Shown piece after piece: positions 1-11,169 of a stretch of DNA of 64,000 bases. Numbering within the stretch: the stretch's first letter is position 1; every line of letters begins with the position of its first letter. The notes beneath the pieces were generated by a model. The model made no database searches. It was not told the origin of the DNA and saw nothing but the letters and a program-made list of their open reading frames with translations. Position numbers and translations under genes: made by a program. The DNA is from Nilaparvata lugens (Eukaryota > Arthropoda > Insecta > Hemiptera > Delphacidae): the NCBI RefSeq assembly GCF_014356525.2, contig NC_052508.1, forward strand, positions 37,959,113 through 38,023,112, given 5' to 3'.

Positions 1-674
1 ATTTTTCAAACAGCTTTAGTCGAGTAGCAACTTTTATCATAATAGTAACATTATTCAAGGCTGGCACTATCGTCAATTTTACAATAAATTTTTCACCTTT
101 CAACTTACGTATTTTTTAAACTTGAAAAAAGTATAGAGATTTAACACTTTAATTCATGTAAAAGAGCGAATTGTGTGAGATATAACTAGTTGTTCTGTGA
201 ACAGTACACCTCGCGAAGTTATAGAATGCCATGCCCTACGGAGAATGGCAACGTTGCTGAGTAGTCTGTTAACTGGACAGCCCGAGTTGAAGGCAGTAAA
301 AAATCAAGAGAAAAGTAGTCATGTCAAATAGTCATTTTAATCATGATTGAATGTCACAAGAACCAATCATTCTTTTCAAAAAAGTCTTCTCTGATTGGTT
401 CTCGTGGCATTTAATCATGATTAAAATTTAACAAGCTTTTGTGCAACCGGGTCCAAGTTGCATTGAGTTTTAAACTTCATCCACTTGAGCGCTGATTAAT
501 TTCATTGATTCTATAGTCTGATTTTTCCTATGCCCAAAAGTAGATGATGTAATAGTAATGTTAGATCATTATGAATTATAAAAAGTAAGTATTTGTAAGT
601 AAATTTTCAATGTTCTAATCATTTTAAAAGTTTATTGTTTTCTAAAAAGAAGTTAAAGGTGATTTCTAAGGATG
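1..674. other. unassigned AT-rich intergenic or intronic DNA
   Basis: No credible coding frame, RNA gene or repeat boundary is visible. Around 318-420 there is a short imperfect inverted similarity: 'aatcatgattgaatg' near 338 and 'catttaatcatgatta' near 408 flank about 60 bases. This may be a small degenerate foldback sequence. Nothing else is supported. Confidence 0.5.
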
Positions 675-1358
675 GATACTTATTCCATTTTATTTCTAGT
701 GATATTAGAGCATAGAAGAAATTCATTCTCCTTTATACTTTCCGTAAAATACAAAATTGAGAAAAACAATTTACACATACATCAACGCATTCAATAAGGT
801 ACATCCTTGGCAAATCCCATACAAATTTTTGTCCCAAAATGCGTCACATACATACATACAGACAAAAGCAAATCCGGTCAAGATAAAACGTAGACCCCAC
901 TACGCTCGGTGACTCTCACAACCGACTGGTATCTGTCATTGACGAGTAACTTGTTTCAAAACGTTGAGTCTCTAGGAGGAAAAAAGCTTCTTTTCACGAG
1001 ACGAGGACTGTAATGTGATACTTATTCCATTTTATTTCTAGTGATATTAGAGCATAGAAGAAATTCATTCTCCTTTATACTTTCCGTAAAATACAAAATT
1101 GAGAAAAACAATTTACACATACATCAACGCATTCAATAAGGTACATCCTTGGCAAATCCCATACAAATTTTTGTCCCAAAATGCGTCACATACATACATA
1201 CAGACAAAAGCAAATCCGGTCAAGATAAAACGTAGACCCCACTACGCTCGGTGACTCTCACAACCGACTGGTATCTGTCATTGACGAGTAACTTGTTTCA
1301 AAACGTTGAGTCTCTAGGAGGAAAAAAGCTTCTTTTCACGAGACGAGGACTGTAATGT
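675..1358. repeat. perfect tandem duplication, 2 x 342 bp
   Basis: Bases 675-1016 are followed directly by 1017-1358, and I see no difference between the copies reading them side by side. Each contains a small (CATA)n run and ends in 'ggactgtaatgt'. The absence of divergence implies a very recent duplication or an assembly artefact. No ORF spans it. Confidence 0.9.
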
Positions 1359-1805
1359 GATAATGTAAGTATTCATTTTCAAGAAATGACTTAGTCCTTT
1401 TTTTAATAGAGATTTCTGAACTTTGAAAAATATACAAAAGCAAGAGGGTTCAAGAATCTCAAAAAATCTTATAATAACTGCGATTAGTGGAGTAATAGTC
1501 TAATCAGACAAAACAGAAACATGTATGAGCATACAAGTCAGATACAAAAGCAGTTAACCCTCCATTGGTTGAAAAATAAAAACGTTATTCTTTTCTATTG
1601 GTCGACGGGTGAGCGCAGCGCTCACTTTCATATCATTTTCGGCCTAGTTTGTGCCGAAATTTAAAATCATTTTTTCAAAATTATAACTTCTCCAAGATAA
1701 TTTTTATTAGAGTGCTGGATTAACTTGTGATTCTCACGGTATTGGAGTAGATTCATGATATAATTCAGCACATTACGTAATTAAATTCTAATATTTCCTC
1801 TATAG
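1359..1805. other. unassigned, with a palindrome at 1609-1625
   Basis: No gene is visible. A 17-base palindrome-like motif (gtgagcgcagcgctcac) lies at 1609-1625, and a near-identical motif (gtgagcacagcgctcac) lies at 17018-17034. They may be the same dispersed repeat fragment. Confidence 0.4.
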
Positions 1806-2040
1806 TCCAGTCAATATAGACATAAAAAAGGGGGTGTGCTTGCAATTTATATTGTAGTTCTGATTTTTTAATATATTATTTGGGTACATAAGAGAAGTCC
1901 AGAACCAATTTCTTCAAGCAAAGTTTCCTTGTGCTAGATACAGGATGGCCCAAAAACCTCGTCATTTTCGGCTCATTTTCCAGTTATCAACTATTTCTGC
2001 CAAATCTCGTAATCGGACAGAAAAATTTGCTCTCTCCTTT
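1806..2040 (+). repeat. dispersed repeat A, plus copy
   Basis: This stretch reappears reverse-complemented at about 14646-14872. Shared blocks run from 'tccagtca' through the 'gggtacataag' motif to the 'ttgctctctcc' end. A 68-codon ORF overlaps it but is not preserved in the second copy. The family is unidentified. Confidence 0.75.
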
Positions 2041-2150
2041 TTTTACTTTCCTTGCCCTATTAAGGAAAGTATTGCTTTCCAAAAAAAAATTAAGGTACCC
2101 TAATTTCAAGTTTTCTTTACGTTTCAAGGTCCCCTGAGTCCAAAAACTTG

Positions 2151-2230
<80 letters not shown>

Positions 2231-2522
2231 TGTGAACACGTTAACTCCATTCCTAATCAACCGATTGACTTGAAATTTTAAACTTAAGGTCCTTATACCG
2301 TGAGGATCCGACAATAAGAAATCCAATAAAATTGAATTCAAAATGGCGGATATTTACTAAAAAACCATGTTTTTCACGGTTTTTTCGAAAACGAGTCTAA
2401 CGATTTTCTTCAAATTTATACCATGGACAGCTATTCATAAGCCCTATCAACTGACATGAGTTTCATTTCTGGGAAAATTGCAGGAGCTCCGTAATATTCT
2501 TGAGATAAAAGGCGGATAATCA
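2041..2522 (+). repeat. dispersed GT-repeat family B, diverged copy
   Basis: It begins with 'actttccttgcc' at 2045-2056, then a block ending in 'ggtcccctgagtc', a long TG run, and a domain containing 'ggatccgac', 'atggcgga' and 'tttttcac'. The same order occurs at 6310-7036 (inverted), 8688-9424 and 59411-60304. This copy lacks the usual right end (ggcaaggaaagt...cacaccaga) and runs straight into the satellite array at 2523. It looks non-coding. Confidence 0.75.
2155..2229. repeat. (TG)n microsatellite inside family B
   Basis: About 37 uninterrupted TG units. Equivalent runs lie in the other family B copies, so the microsatellite is carried by the mobile repeat. The long Thr-His and Cys-Val ORFs across it are artefacts. 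Confidence 0.97.
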
Positions 2523-4853
2523 ACGTGCATGTCGCTGGCCCGGCCACATTCGAATTTCACCAAACAACCTATGCCAAGATTTACTACCTATTTTCTACTA
2601 TTTTCTACCTCCAATAACCGATTTTCTACCTCAAGGATAACAGAGGTATGAGCAAAAATATAGAAAGGTCAATGACCTCTCAGCCCGGCCATCTTTGACC
2701 AAACCAAATATGCCAAGATTTACTACCTATTTTCTACTATTTTCTACCTCTAACCAAACTGAAATCTAACCACGCAAAATGGAGATATTGGCGAAAATAT
2801 GTATAGGTCACGTGCATGTCGCTGGCCCGGTCACATTCGAATTTCACCAAACAAACTATGCCAAGATTTACTACCTATTTCCTACTATATTCTACCTCCA
2901 ATAACCGATTTTCTACCTCAACCCAAACAGAGTTATAAGGGATTGTAAGTTTAACCCACCCCCCTCGCCTATCACCTCACACGAAAACTCGTTTCTAGCC
3001 TTGCCATGATTGAATTTCTGAAAAACTAAATGAGCCAATATGTAGTACAAAAGCCCTGCTATTATATTCCACGAAGAACAAAATCGATAGCTCATCACTA
3101 GACAAAGTTATTGTGTGTTTAAAGATTACCCCCCCCCCATCATAACAGCATGTCTCTGGCCCGGCCACATTTCAATTTAAACAAACCAACTATTCCAAGA
3201 TTTTCCACCTCCAATAGAAGATTTTCTACCTCAACCCAAACGGAATTATAGGGGATTGTAAGTTTTCACCCACCCCCCTCGACAATCACCACACACAAAG
3301 AAACGTTTTTAGCCTTGCCATGATTGAATTTCTGAAAAACTAAATGAGCCAATATGTAGTACACAAGCCCAGCTATTATATTCCATGAAGAAAGGAATCG
3401 ATAGCTCATCAGTAGACAATGTTATTGAGTGTTTAAAGATTAACCCCCCCTCACAACAGCATGTCTCTGGCCCGGCCACATTTGAATTTAAACAAACACA
3501 CTATGCCAAGATTTTCTACCCATTTTCTACTATTTTCTACCTCCAATAAAAGATTTTCTACCTCAACCCAAACGGAATTATAGGGGATTGTAAGTTTTCA
3601 CCCACCCCCCTCACCAATAACCAAACACGAAAAAACGTTTCTAGCCTTACCATGATTGAATTTCTGGAAAACTAAATGAGACAATATGTAGTACACAAGC
3701 CCTGCTATTATATTCCATGAAGAACGGAATTGATAGCTCATCACTAGACAAAGTTATTGAGTGTTTAAAGATTACCCCCCCCCCAAATAACAGCATGTCT
3801 CTGGCCCATCCCCGGCCACATTTGAATTTAAACAAACCAAATATGCTAAGATTTTCTACCTATTTTCTACCTCCATTAACGGATTTTCTACCCCAACCCT
3901 AACGGAGATATAGGGGATTATAAGTTTTCACCCACCCCCCTCGCCTATCACCACACAAGAAAACTCGTTTCTAGCCTTGCCATGATTGATTTTCTTAATG
4001 TGAAATACGTGCGCAAAGTTCCTCTGCTGCACTCAAGAAACCAATGCTCAAGCTGCACTCAAGGCACGGGCGTAAACGTTTCTTTCGGTGCAGCAAACTG
4101 TCACTTTGCGCACTAGTTGCACAAATAACTATTCTAGCCTTGCCATGATTGAATTTCTGGAAAACTAAATGAGCCAATATGTAGTACACAAGCCCTGCTA
4201 TTATATTCCATTCCATGGAGAACGGAATCGATAGCACATCACTATACAAAGTTATTGAGTGTTTAAAGATTACCCCTCCCCCCCCAAATAACAGCATGTC
4301 TCTGGCCCGGCCACATTTGAATTTGAACAAACAACTATGCCAAGATTTTCTACCTATTTTCTACTATTTTCTACCTCCAATAAAAGATTTTTTACCTCAA
4401 CCCAAACGAAATTATAGGAGATTGTAAGTTTTCACCAACCCACCTCGCCAATCATCACACACGAAAAAACGTTTCCAGCCTTGCCATGATTGAATTTCTG
4501 AAAAACTAAATGAGTCAATATGTAGTACACAAGCCCTGCTATTATATTCCACGAAGAACGGAATCGGTAGCTAATTACTAGACAAAGTTATTGAGTATTT
4601 TAAAGATTACCCCCCCCCCAATACAGCATGTCGCTGGCCCGGCCACATTTGAATTTACACAAACCAACTATGCCATGATTTTCTACCTATTTTCTACTAT
4701 TTTCTACCTTTATTAACGGATTTTCTTCCTCAACCCCAACGGAGTTATAGGGGATTGTAAGTTTTCACCCACCCCCCTCGCCTATCACCACACACGAAAA
4801 CACGTGTCCAGTCAAGCCAGGAAAAAAACTAAAAAACTAAATGAGCCAATATT
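2523..4853 (+). repeat. composite satellite-like array, plus orientation
   Basis: The first part (2523-2940) has units of about 150-170 bp with the core 'catgtcgctggcccggcc' and 'ctacctattttctac'. From 2941 longer units start with 'gattgtaagtt' or 'gattataagtt' at 2941, 3254, 3586, 3916, 4420 and 4753. The spacings are 313, 332, 330, 504 and 333. The 504 spacing is explained by a small inserted element (4009-4113) with a duplicated flank. Each long unit has a poly-C run. The same array occurs inverted at 11170-12452. ORFs of 60-110 codons across it follow the unit and are not genes. Confidence 0.92.
4009..4113. mobile_element. 105-bp MITE-like hairpin in the satellite array
   Basis: Perfect 10-bp terminal inverted repeats (gtgcgcaaag...ctttgcgcac) continue as an imperfect hairpin through 'tgctgcac' and 'gtgcagca' and 'aagaaac' and 'gtttctt'. 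It sits in the fourth long unit of the array. The array motif 'ctagccttgccatgattga' occurs on both sides (about 3971 and 4135), so about 165 bp beyond the unit length is accounted for. There is no coding capacity. The superfamily is not determinable. Confidence 0.75.
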
Positions 4854-5900
4854 TGATAGCTGAGTAGCACGGATCTTTTGTATACATTGAGCCACGAAAT
4901 TGTTATAGCTTCCCAAATAGAACCATAATGTTGAACATTCGGAAGGTTGTTATTTTTAAAACAAACATTTTCTATAAATTTCATCAACTGAATGTATTTT
5001 GAAATATAAGCTGTTGAATAGCCTTTGTGATAGTGAAGGGGTTTTTGTTGTAGCTTGTTATTGTTTTTACTATGTTTGAATTACAGAAACCTCTATTCTA
5101 TGGAAAGTGAGTTGGCTTTCAAAACCAACGAAAGGCTTTTGTAACCAACGTGAGTGAATGGGTGGATGTGTGTGACTGATTGGGACAATTAGCGATCACG
5201 TGCTAAACTTTTAACCTAAACATACATAATAATTATAATGCAGGCCTACCGTAGTTATAAACCGGTGGAATATAGATGTTAGCTGTTTGAAAATATTAAC
5301 CAATAGTTGAGAGTATGAATGAACTAGGTAGTGGCCTAATAGAGTAAATTAACAAAGCTCTCTCATATCAATGCATTGCTCATTGTACAAATCAATTAAT
5401 CCAGGCCATTCGAAAATTGATATTGTAAGATTATTGTATGGTTTGTTATTTTGTACTGGATGTATAATTATTTATGATGATTCGATAGTAAATAATACTT
5501 GCATATAGTATAGATGTAATTCATATCAGTACATCGGTAGATAGCCTGGTATAGATTTTTCTATTCAATTAAATACATCTTACTATCAGTATACTTTGAA
5601 GGATGTAATAGAATGATTGATAGAGAATAGATTCTTAATTCTTTGATTCAAATAATGTTATCAATACAAAGTACTGTAATCAGTTGACAGTTATGATTGT
5701 TCATAAATAAACATGATTGAAGTTTTATAATGAAAGAAAAGCTGTAGTAGATTCAATTGTGAAATAATATGAAGCTTATTAATAATAATTATCTTCATGC
5801 TTATCAGATCGGTATAATAATTTTTTAAGTTTAGATTGTAAAATCAATTAGTTTAATTTTTCAGTGTAACAATATACCTCAGTTTGTTCTTAGTCTTAGA
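4854..5900. other. unassigned AT-rich DNA
   Basis: Low-complexity AT-rich sequence with no ORF above background, no tRNA and no clear repeat partner elsewhere in the window. Confidence 0.5.
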
Positions 5901-6120
5901 TCTATATATATAAAAGCGAAATGGCACTCACTCACCGACTGATTGTCTGACTCACTAACTCGCAGAACTAAAAATCTACCGGACCAAAAACGTTCAAATT
6001 TGGTAGGTATGTTCAGTTGACCCTTTAGGGGCGCACTAAGAAATCTTTTGGCAATATTCTAACTCTAAGGGTGGTTTTTAAGGGTTTAAAGTTCGTCTTT
6101 TAGCATGTATATTCTTCTTA
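5901..6120 (+). mobile_element. Helitron-like 5' end, non-autonomous
   Basis: It starts with TC after an A, then 'tatatataaaagcgaaatgg' and a run of 'cactcac/gactgact' motifs. This is the layout of the abundant non-autonomous Helitron-type repeats known in insects (family recognised from memory, not searched). A block with 'gttcaaatttggtaggtatg' follows. No Rep/helicase coding is seen and the 3' end is not recognised here. Confidence 0.5.
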
Positions 6121-6309
6121 TTCTCTTAATTATAATTGAAAAAAGGTCATACCATATGTTAATATAGAACTATAATCTAGAGAGAGATCAACCTCTTCGA
6201 AACAGCTGTTAACTGGTAAATAAATAAATAATTTTGTCAGGTTGGCATTAAGTTGAGTTGACTTTGTTAGGTTGGCACCAAGTTGAAGATTGAAATGCAT
6301 TTATCTAGG

Positions 6310-7036
6310 AAAAATTTGGTGTGGCTCACTCACACAACTTTCCTTGCCGTTATGAAAATTGATCAACTGACGCTAATGTTCCCGCGAATCTAAATTAGTC
6401 TACTATTCGAAGATCTAAGCCAGTTGGTGACAGAACAATAACGCTGCAGACACATGAAGTCTGCTATCTGTCCATAGTGAATGATTTAATAGAATCAACA
6501 CTTGCCAACAGTTTGCAAATTGAATAATCTTATTTTCTCGAACTTCGAGCTTATTTCCAATTTTAGATAAAAATGTTACTGAACATTAATTGTAGAGATT
6601 TTCATGCCCAATCTTTTCCACTTGGAATTTTTTGTTTAAATTGTATCTGAAGCCTGATAATTGGGAATCTAAAATAAAACTTTGCATAGATGGGGCGGAG
6701 CTCCTGAAATTTTTACAGAAATGGGACTAGTGACAGTTGATAGAGCTTATCAATGACTTTTTTAGGTATGAATTTGATCAAAATCGTTGGAGCAGTTTTC
6801 GAGAAAATTGCTAAAAACCCTGTTTTTGACAACATTTTCGCCATTTTAGCCGCCATCTTGAATTGAATTTGATCGAAATTGTTCGTGTCGGATCCTTATA
6901 GGGGAAGGACCTTAAGTTCCAAATTTCAAATCATTCCGTTAATTGGGAGATGAGATATCGTGTACACAGACGCACATACACTTTTTCTCGGAAAGCAATA
7001 CTTTCCTTAACTATGGTAATAGGGCTAGGAAAGTAA
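6310..7036 (-). repeat. dispersed GT-repeat family B, inverted copy
   Basis: Read on the minus strand, this follows the same order as 8688-9424 and 59411-60304. It starts with 'ttttactttcctagcc' (7036 side), has the 'tgtgcgtctgtgtacacgat' motif and 'ggatccgacacgaac', and ends 'ggcaaggaaagttgtgtgag' at about 6330-6348. The long GT run is almost lost in this copy. A 12-bp inverted match (actttccttgcc / ggcaaggaaagt) lies near both ends of the family. Confidence 0.8.
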
Positions 7037-7090
7037 AAATTGATTGGGCACTGCTACTTCAATCAGAGCTATTACTGGGAATATTATATT

Positions 7091-7315
7091 ACTAGCCGTC
7101 AGGCTCGCTTCGCTCGCCATATCCGTTTAGCCAGACGTTTAGTCTGGACTCCCGACTGGATCGTCCTAACATATGATAAAAATGCCCAAATGAAAAATGC
7201 AGGCGAGCGAAGCGAGCCTGCTGATCTCATTCTTGGACGATCCAGTCGGGGGTCCAGGGGGCAGAGCCCCCCCTGCTAGACGGATATGGCGAGCGAAGCG
7301 AGCCTGACGGCTAGT
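7091..7315. mobile_element. 225-bp foldback element with 40-bp TIRs
   Basis: Bases 7091-7130 and 7276-7315 are inverted copies with 39 of 40 positions matching by eye. Both start 'actagccgtcaggctcgct'. A second inner inverted pair (the 'ccgactggatcgtcc' motif) makes most of the element self-complementary. A central 'ggcgagcgaagcgagcc' motif repeats the arm sequence. The GC content is far above the flanks. No coding capacity is credible despite an overlapping 79-codon ORF. Confidence 0.85.
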
Positions 7316-7398
7316 ATAATTATAAATTTGATTCAAGTCAATGAATCAATGTATGTGAGAGTAACGTATTGAAGATTTAAGAATTGAATACCTGCAGC

Positions 7399-7537
7399 AT
7401 GAATGAAAGAGTTACAGAGAATCGGCATCAATGGAGGGAGCATGTTCAAAGAATATCAGCTGAGAGAATATCATCAAAAGTCTATAAAATTATCTGCCAG
7501 TGGGTAAGGAGATGTTGGCAGACCACACAGGCGGTGG
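7399..7537 (+). pseudogene. LINE C-terminal relic (GRPxxRW type)
   Basis: A short frame from ATG 7399 reads a segment with the pattern W-x-x-H-x-x-R-I-x-x-x-R-I. After a frame change near 7497 it shows G-R-P-H-R-R-W. This is the typical C-terminal signature of RTE-like non-LTR retrotransposon ORF2 proteins. Only about 45 codons remain, with a stop before the GRP motif. It is a dead fragment and its upstream reverse transcriptase is absent. Confidence 0.5.
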
Positions 7538-8685
7538 CAATAATAGGATTTTTTCAATGTTTATTTGAATAATTGGCTAGGTGTGAGTTGGAACAGGTTA
7601 TAGCCTTCCTTGTTTGTGAGAAAAAGAATAAGAGATTTCAACCTCGAAGAACAGAATTATTCAAACCTCATCAATAGGCGAAGCTATTGAGGGTATATGA
7701 AGATTTATTTTTCATCCCTCGCCAAGATATAGCTGGGCCGGTTACATTCAAGTTTTGAAAAAATCAGCCAATATTTGATACTTATTTTCTGAAATTTTAT
7801 ATCTCCAATAATATAATTTACACCTTATTACTGAACGAAGTTATTGAGAGTATTAAGACGTCATACCATAAGTTACGGTAGTTCAACTAACGATGATAAC
7901 ATATTATAAGTACATTTTTATTGATTTTGAAAAAGTTGATGAATTTCATTTAATTTGGTTTCACCACTTATGTTCCACTGAGTGAATCATAGCCTATAGT
8001 CTCATAGAATAATTATTATCATTATTCATAGGCATAGGCTATAGCATACAAACCTTTGTCATTTTTCACGTGAATATTTGTTTGGTTTCCTGGCGTCGAT
8101 AAGTCATCAGCCCTATGTTATCACAGGTATGGAATGTGCTCAAAAGAACGCAGCAGAATGATTCACAGAAAAGAATTGTTGAGAAAAGAATACGTGACTA
8201 TAACTTTTGTGTATCACATGACCACTGTCCAATGTGCCTGAGGCATTTTCGTTTTCAGAAGTCTTTTGAAAATTTAGAACAATATAGTTAAATTCTTTCT
8301 AGAACTACAAGACCGCCTTTTCAACAATGTCGAAAGACTTTGAAAAAACGTGTTACTAACACTGCAGCCAAGAGTATAGACCACTGGATTCTCTATTGAA
8401 TTGTTCATCATAGTCAGAGTTAATGGAAAATATGTGTTTGTTCACATACAACAATAAAGTCGTTCCATTCCACGAACTATATTGAGGACAACGTTATAAT
8501 GGCAGTGCAGGGAGATAGGAGAACAGCTTTGCCGATTGCCTTGCCACTGCCTTCTTTAGGGAAGATCTGAATACCGGTAGGCTATATCTAATGTAATATT
8601 AACAGTTCATTCTTTTTTCACTTAATCAATTATATATCATTAGTCAAGAAAATATATTTATAAAAGATTGAACAAAAAATGTCCA

Positions 8686-8687
<2 letters not shown>
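7538..8687. other. unassigned, with diverged satellite unit and MITE relic
   Basis: Around 7680-7860 lies a strongly diverged monomer of the array found at 2523-4853 ('gctgggccggttacattcaa', 'tacttattttctg', 'gaacgaagttattgagag'). Around 8472-8580 the motif 'aacgttataatggcagt' resembles the left end of the element at 23411-23631. Otherwise nothing is recognised. Confidence 0.45.
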
Positions 8688-8756
<69 letters not shown>

Positions 8757-9424
8757 AGTGTATGTGCGTCTGTGTACACGATATCTCATCTCCCAATTAA
8801 CGGAATAACTTGAAATTCAGATCTTAAGGTACTATAAGGATCCGACACGAAAAATTTCGATCAAATGCAAATTCAAGATGGCGGCTAAAATGGAGGAAAT
8901 GTTGTCAAAAACTGGGTTTTTCGCGATTTTCTCGAAAACGGCTCCAACGATTTCGATTAAATTTATATCTAAAATAGTCATTGGTAAGCTCTATCAACTG
9001 CCACAAGTCCCATATATGTGAAAAATTTAGAAGCTATGCCCTATCTATGCAAAGTTTGATTTTAGATTCCCATTTATCAGGCTTCCGATACAATTTAAAC
9101 AAAAAATTTCAAGTGGAAAGGATTGAGCATGAAAATCTGTTCAATTAATGTCAAGTTACATTTTCACCTAAAATTAAAATTAAGCTGGAAATTTGAGAAA
9201 ATGTGAATATTCAATTGCAAACTGTTGGCAACTGTTGATTCTATTAAATGATTCACTATGAAGAGATGGCAGACCTCGTATGTCTCCAGCGTTATTATCC
9301 TGTCACCAGCTGGCTCAGATCTTTGTTTATAAGTAGACTTGAGATGCGCGTGAACACTAGCGTCAGGTGATCAATTTTCAAAACGGCAAGGAAAGTTGTG
9401 TGAGTGCGCCACACCAGATTTTTG
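8688..9424 (+). repeat. dispersed GT-repeat family B copy
   Basis: It opens with a TG run (8688-8753), then 'gtgcgtctgtgtacacgata' and the conserved block through 'ggatccgacacga', 'aagatggcggctaaaatgg' and 'tctccagcgttatt', and ends 'ggcaaggaaagttgtgtgag' (9385-9404) plus 'cacaccagattttt'. It is 5' truncated relative to the copy at 59411. A short ORF at the right end is not conserved. Confidence 0.88.
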
Positions 9425-10791
9425 AAAATTATTATGCGAGATTATCTCAGTTGAAGGTGCATTTTCGTTTGTGCGTAAAGTTCCGCAGTAGACGACGAAA
9501 GGCATTGTTATCTAAAGACATTCATGCTGTACAAATTTCAAGTGTTCTAAAACAGCTAATCCAATAACTTGTTGTTATTCGTGTTTGTTATCTTAGAATC
9601 GAAGCATTTTGAATAGTATCAATACAATCATTGACATTTAAGAGAATAAACTCAGTCTTTCCTATCAAAACATAATTGAACTTAATCTTCAAGGTTATTT
9701 AGACAAATTGAAATTCACCCAACCTGAATTCCTCACCCTGTCGTGGTCGACGACGGTAGTGGTTCTACATCAGAGTAGGTTCTGTCCTGCCCTATCAACC
9801 AAAAACTACAAGAAAGTAAAACTAATCGAACAGAACCGTATGTGTCTGAAACTAGCCTGAATCGCTATCCTATCCTATTATTTTAAGCAAGCAATTTCTG
9901 TATATACAGTATTTTTATATTTGGTTTTTTATGTCCAACGGATCTCGAAAACAGCTCCAACGATTTTCACGAAATTTGGAACATTGTAGATTCATGATAT
10001 AAAAATTCGATTGCACTAGGTCTCATTCCTGAGAAACCTCCCATGAGTTTCTGCAAACTTACTCATCATCCCCTTTAATTTGACGTAGTAAACTTATAAA
10101 GATTGGTTCAGTGGTTACTGAGCTCTCAGGGTTGAACTGTTCATAAAATATATAGATTGAGTTTTGCCAACAAAGTTGACTCACTCCTCTGATGTTTTGT
10201 AACAAATGATAGAATAACATTGAAAGTGCATAAGAACAATAAAACGACAAATCACGAATGAGCTGTCAGCTTGGAACTGCGTGGCCCTATTCAGGCATGA
10301 ATTGTAGAAGGGTCGATGATATTCTTTCTATTCAAATAGGGTGTTGGGGCTGACAAAGATGATGTCGCCGTCTATAGGTGATGATTATTGTCTCTCCATG
10401 CACAGACAAAGCTCTGCAGACGTTTGTCGAAACATACCTTCTTCTATTTAAAAAGGTTTATAAACAGAGGATATTTTCTCAAAACTTCAACAATGAATCA
10501 CTGACGTTGAAAAACTTCGCAGACAATAAATTAAATGCACCCTCGCAAACAATCTCTTCTATACCTAGCCGAACCATATTCAAACCATATTCCTGGAAAC
10601 TCTAATCCTATTCTTTACTTTCATTTCTTAAAAGAGGTAGGTGCTACTCGGGTCTAGTCTTTCTACAGCGTTTTTTGCTTGCGAACGAAACTTATATAGT
10701 TTGGTATAGATTGCTGAACTTCAGTCTCCGTTGAATGTCTGTCGATGGGGTTTGTTGGTGATTCTAGTGAAGTCAAAAATTGCTTGCAATC
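9425..10791. other. unassigned DNA
   Basis: There are several 60-75 codon ORFs but none with a recognisable domain, splice structure or second copy. The sequence around 9925-10060 ('tctcgaaaacagctccaacg', 'gaaatttggaac') resembles the inner part of family B and may be an old relic. Confidence 0.4.
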
Positions 10792-11094
10792 ATGAAGCGC
10801 GGTAGACCTGGAAATGTGAGTGAAGAGGAGGTATGTGAAACGATTTTTCTTTTCAAAGAAAGTGTTTTCAAAAACGGGAATGTTGTATCTCCGTGTGACC
10901 CAGTTTTTTTTTGGAATTATCCAAGTGTTTAGGAGGGCGAATGACTCCAAAAGCAATATATATTTTCATTCGCGAAAATAAACGTGCTAGATTAATGTGT
11001 GATAAGTGGGGTCTACAAGATGTTCTTAGAGGAGGAAATCAGCAGTTGGAAAGACAGTGTGAGGAGAATTCACAAGCATCTTCATCTGCAGAAG
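10792..11094 (+). pseudogene. transposase-associated N-terminal domain, frameshifted
   Basis: ATG at 10792 opens a frame beginning M-K-R-G-R-P that runs about 44 codons and shifts frame at a nine-T run (10904-10912). One T more would join it to the downstream frame, which contains a G-G-R-M-T-P-K motif followed by a Y-x-F-I-R-E-N stretch. The pattern (E-x-V-x-x-x-I at the start, D-P-V after a linker, then S/T-P-K...Y-x-F) resembles an N-terminal domain seen in many insect transposon-derived proteins, often linked to MULE-type transposases. That family call is from memory. The frame ends at a good donor (GAAG|GTATGA) at 11094/11095. About 75 bases later the inverted satellite array starts, so any next exon is displaced or lost. 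Either a dead transposase gene or a sequencing error in the T run is possible. Confidence 0.5.
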
Positions 11095-11169
11095 GTATGA
11101 TAAACATGATTATCTATTCATCTTTCAAAACCTTTATGAAAATTTACACTTGATAAAAATTTTGAAGAA

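Noticed and set aside
1609..1625. 17-base palindrome as an operator-like regulatory site
   Set aside because: A near-identical copy at 17018-17034 suggests a dispersed repeat fragment. No promoter context.
1987..2341. Thr-His repeat proteins, and Cys-Val repeat proteins at 59530-59768
   Set aside because: Translation of GT microsatellites in different frames.
2913..4427. Multiple 60-111-codon ORFs in the satellite array
   Set aside because: They repeat with the array unit, use poly-C or poly-G runs as Pro/Gly codons, and occur on both strands.
2523..4853. CRISPR-like regular repeats
   Set aside because: Units are 300+ bp, contiguous without unique spacers, and the DNA is eukaryotic.
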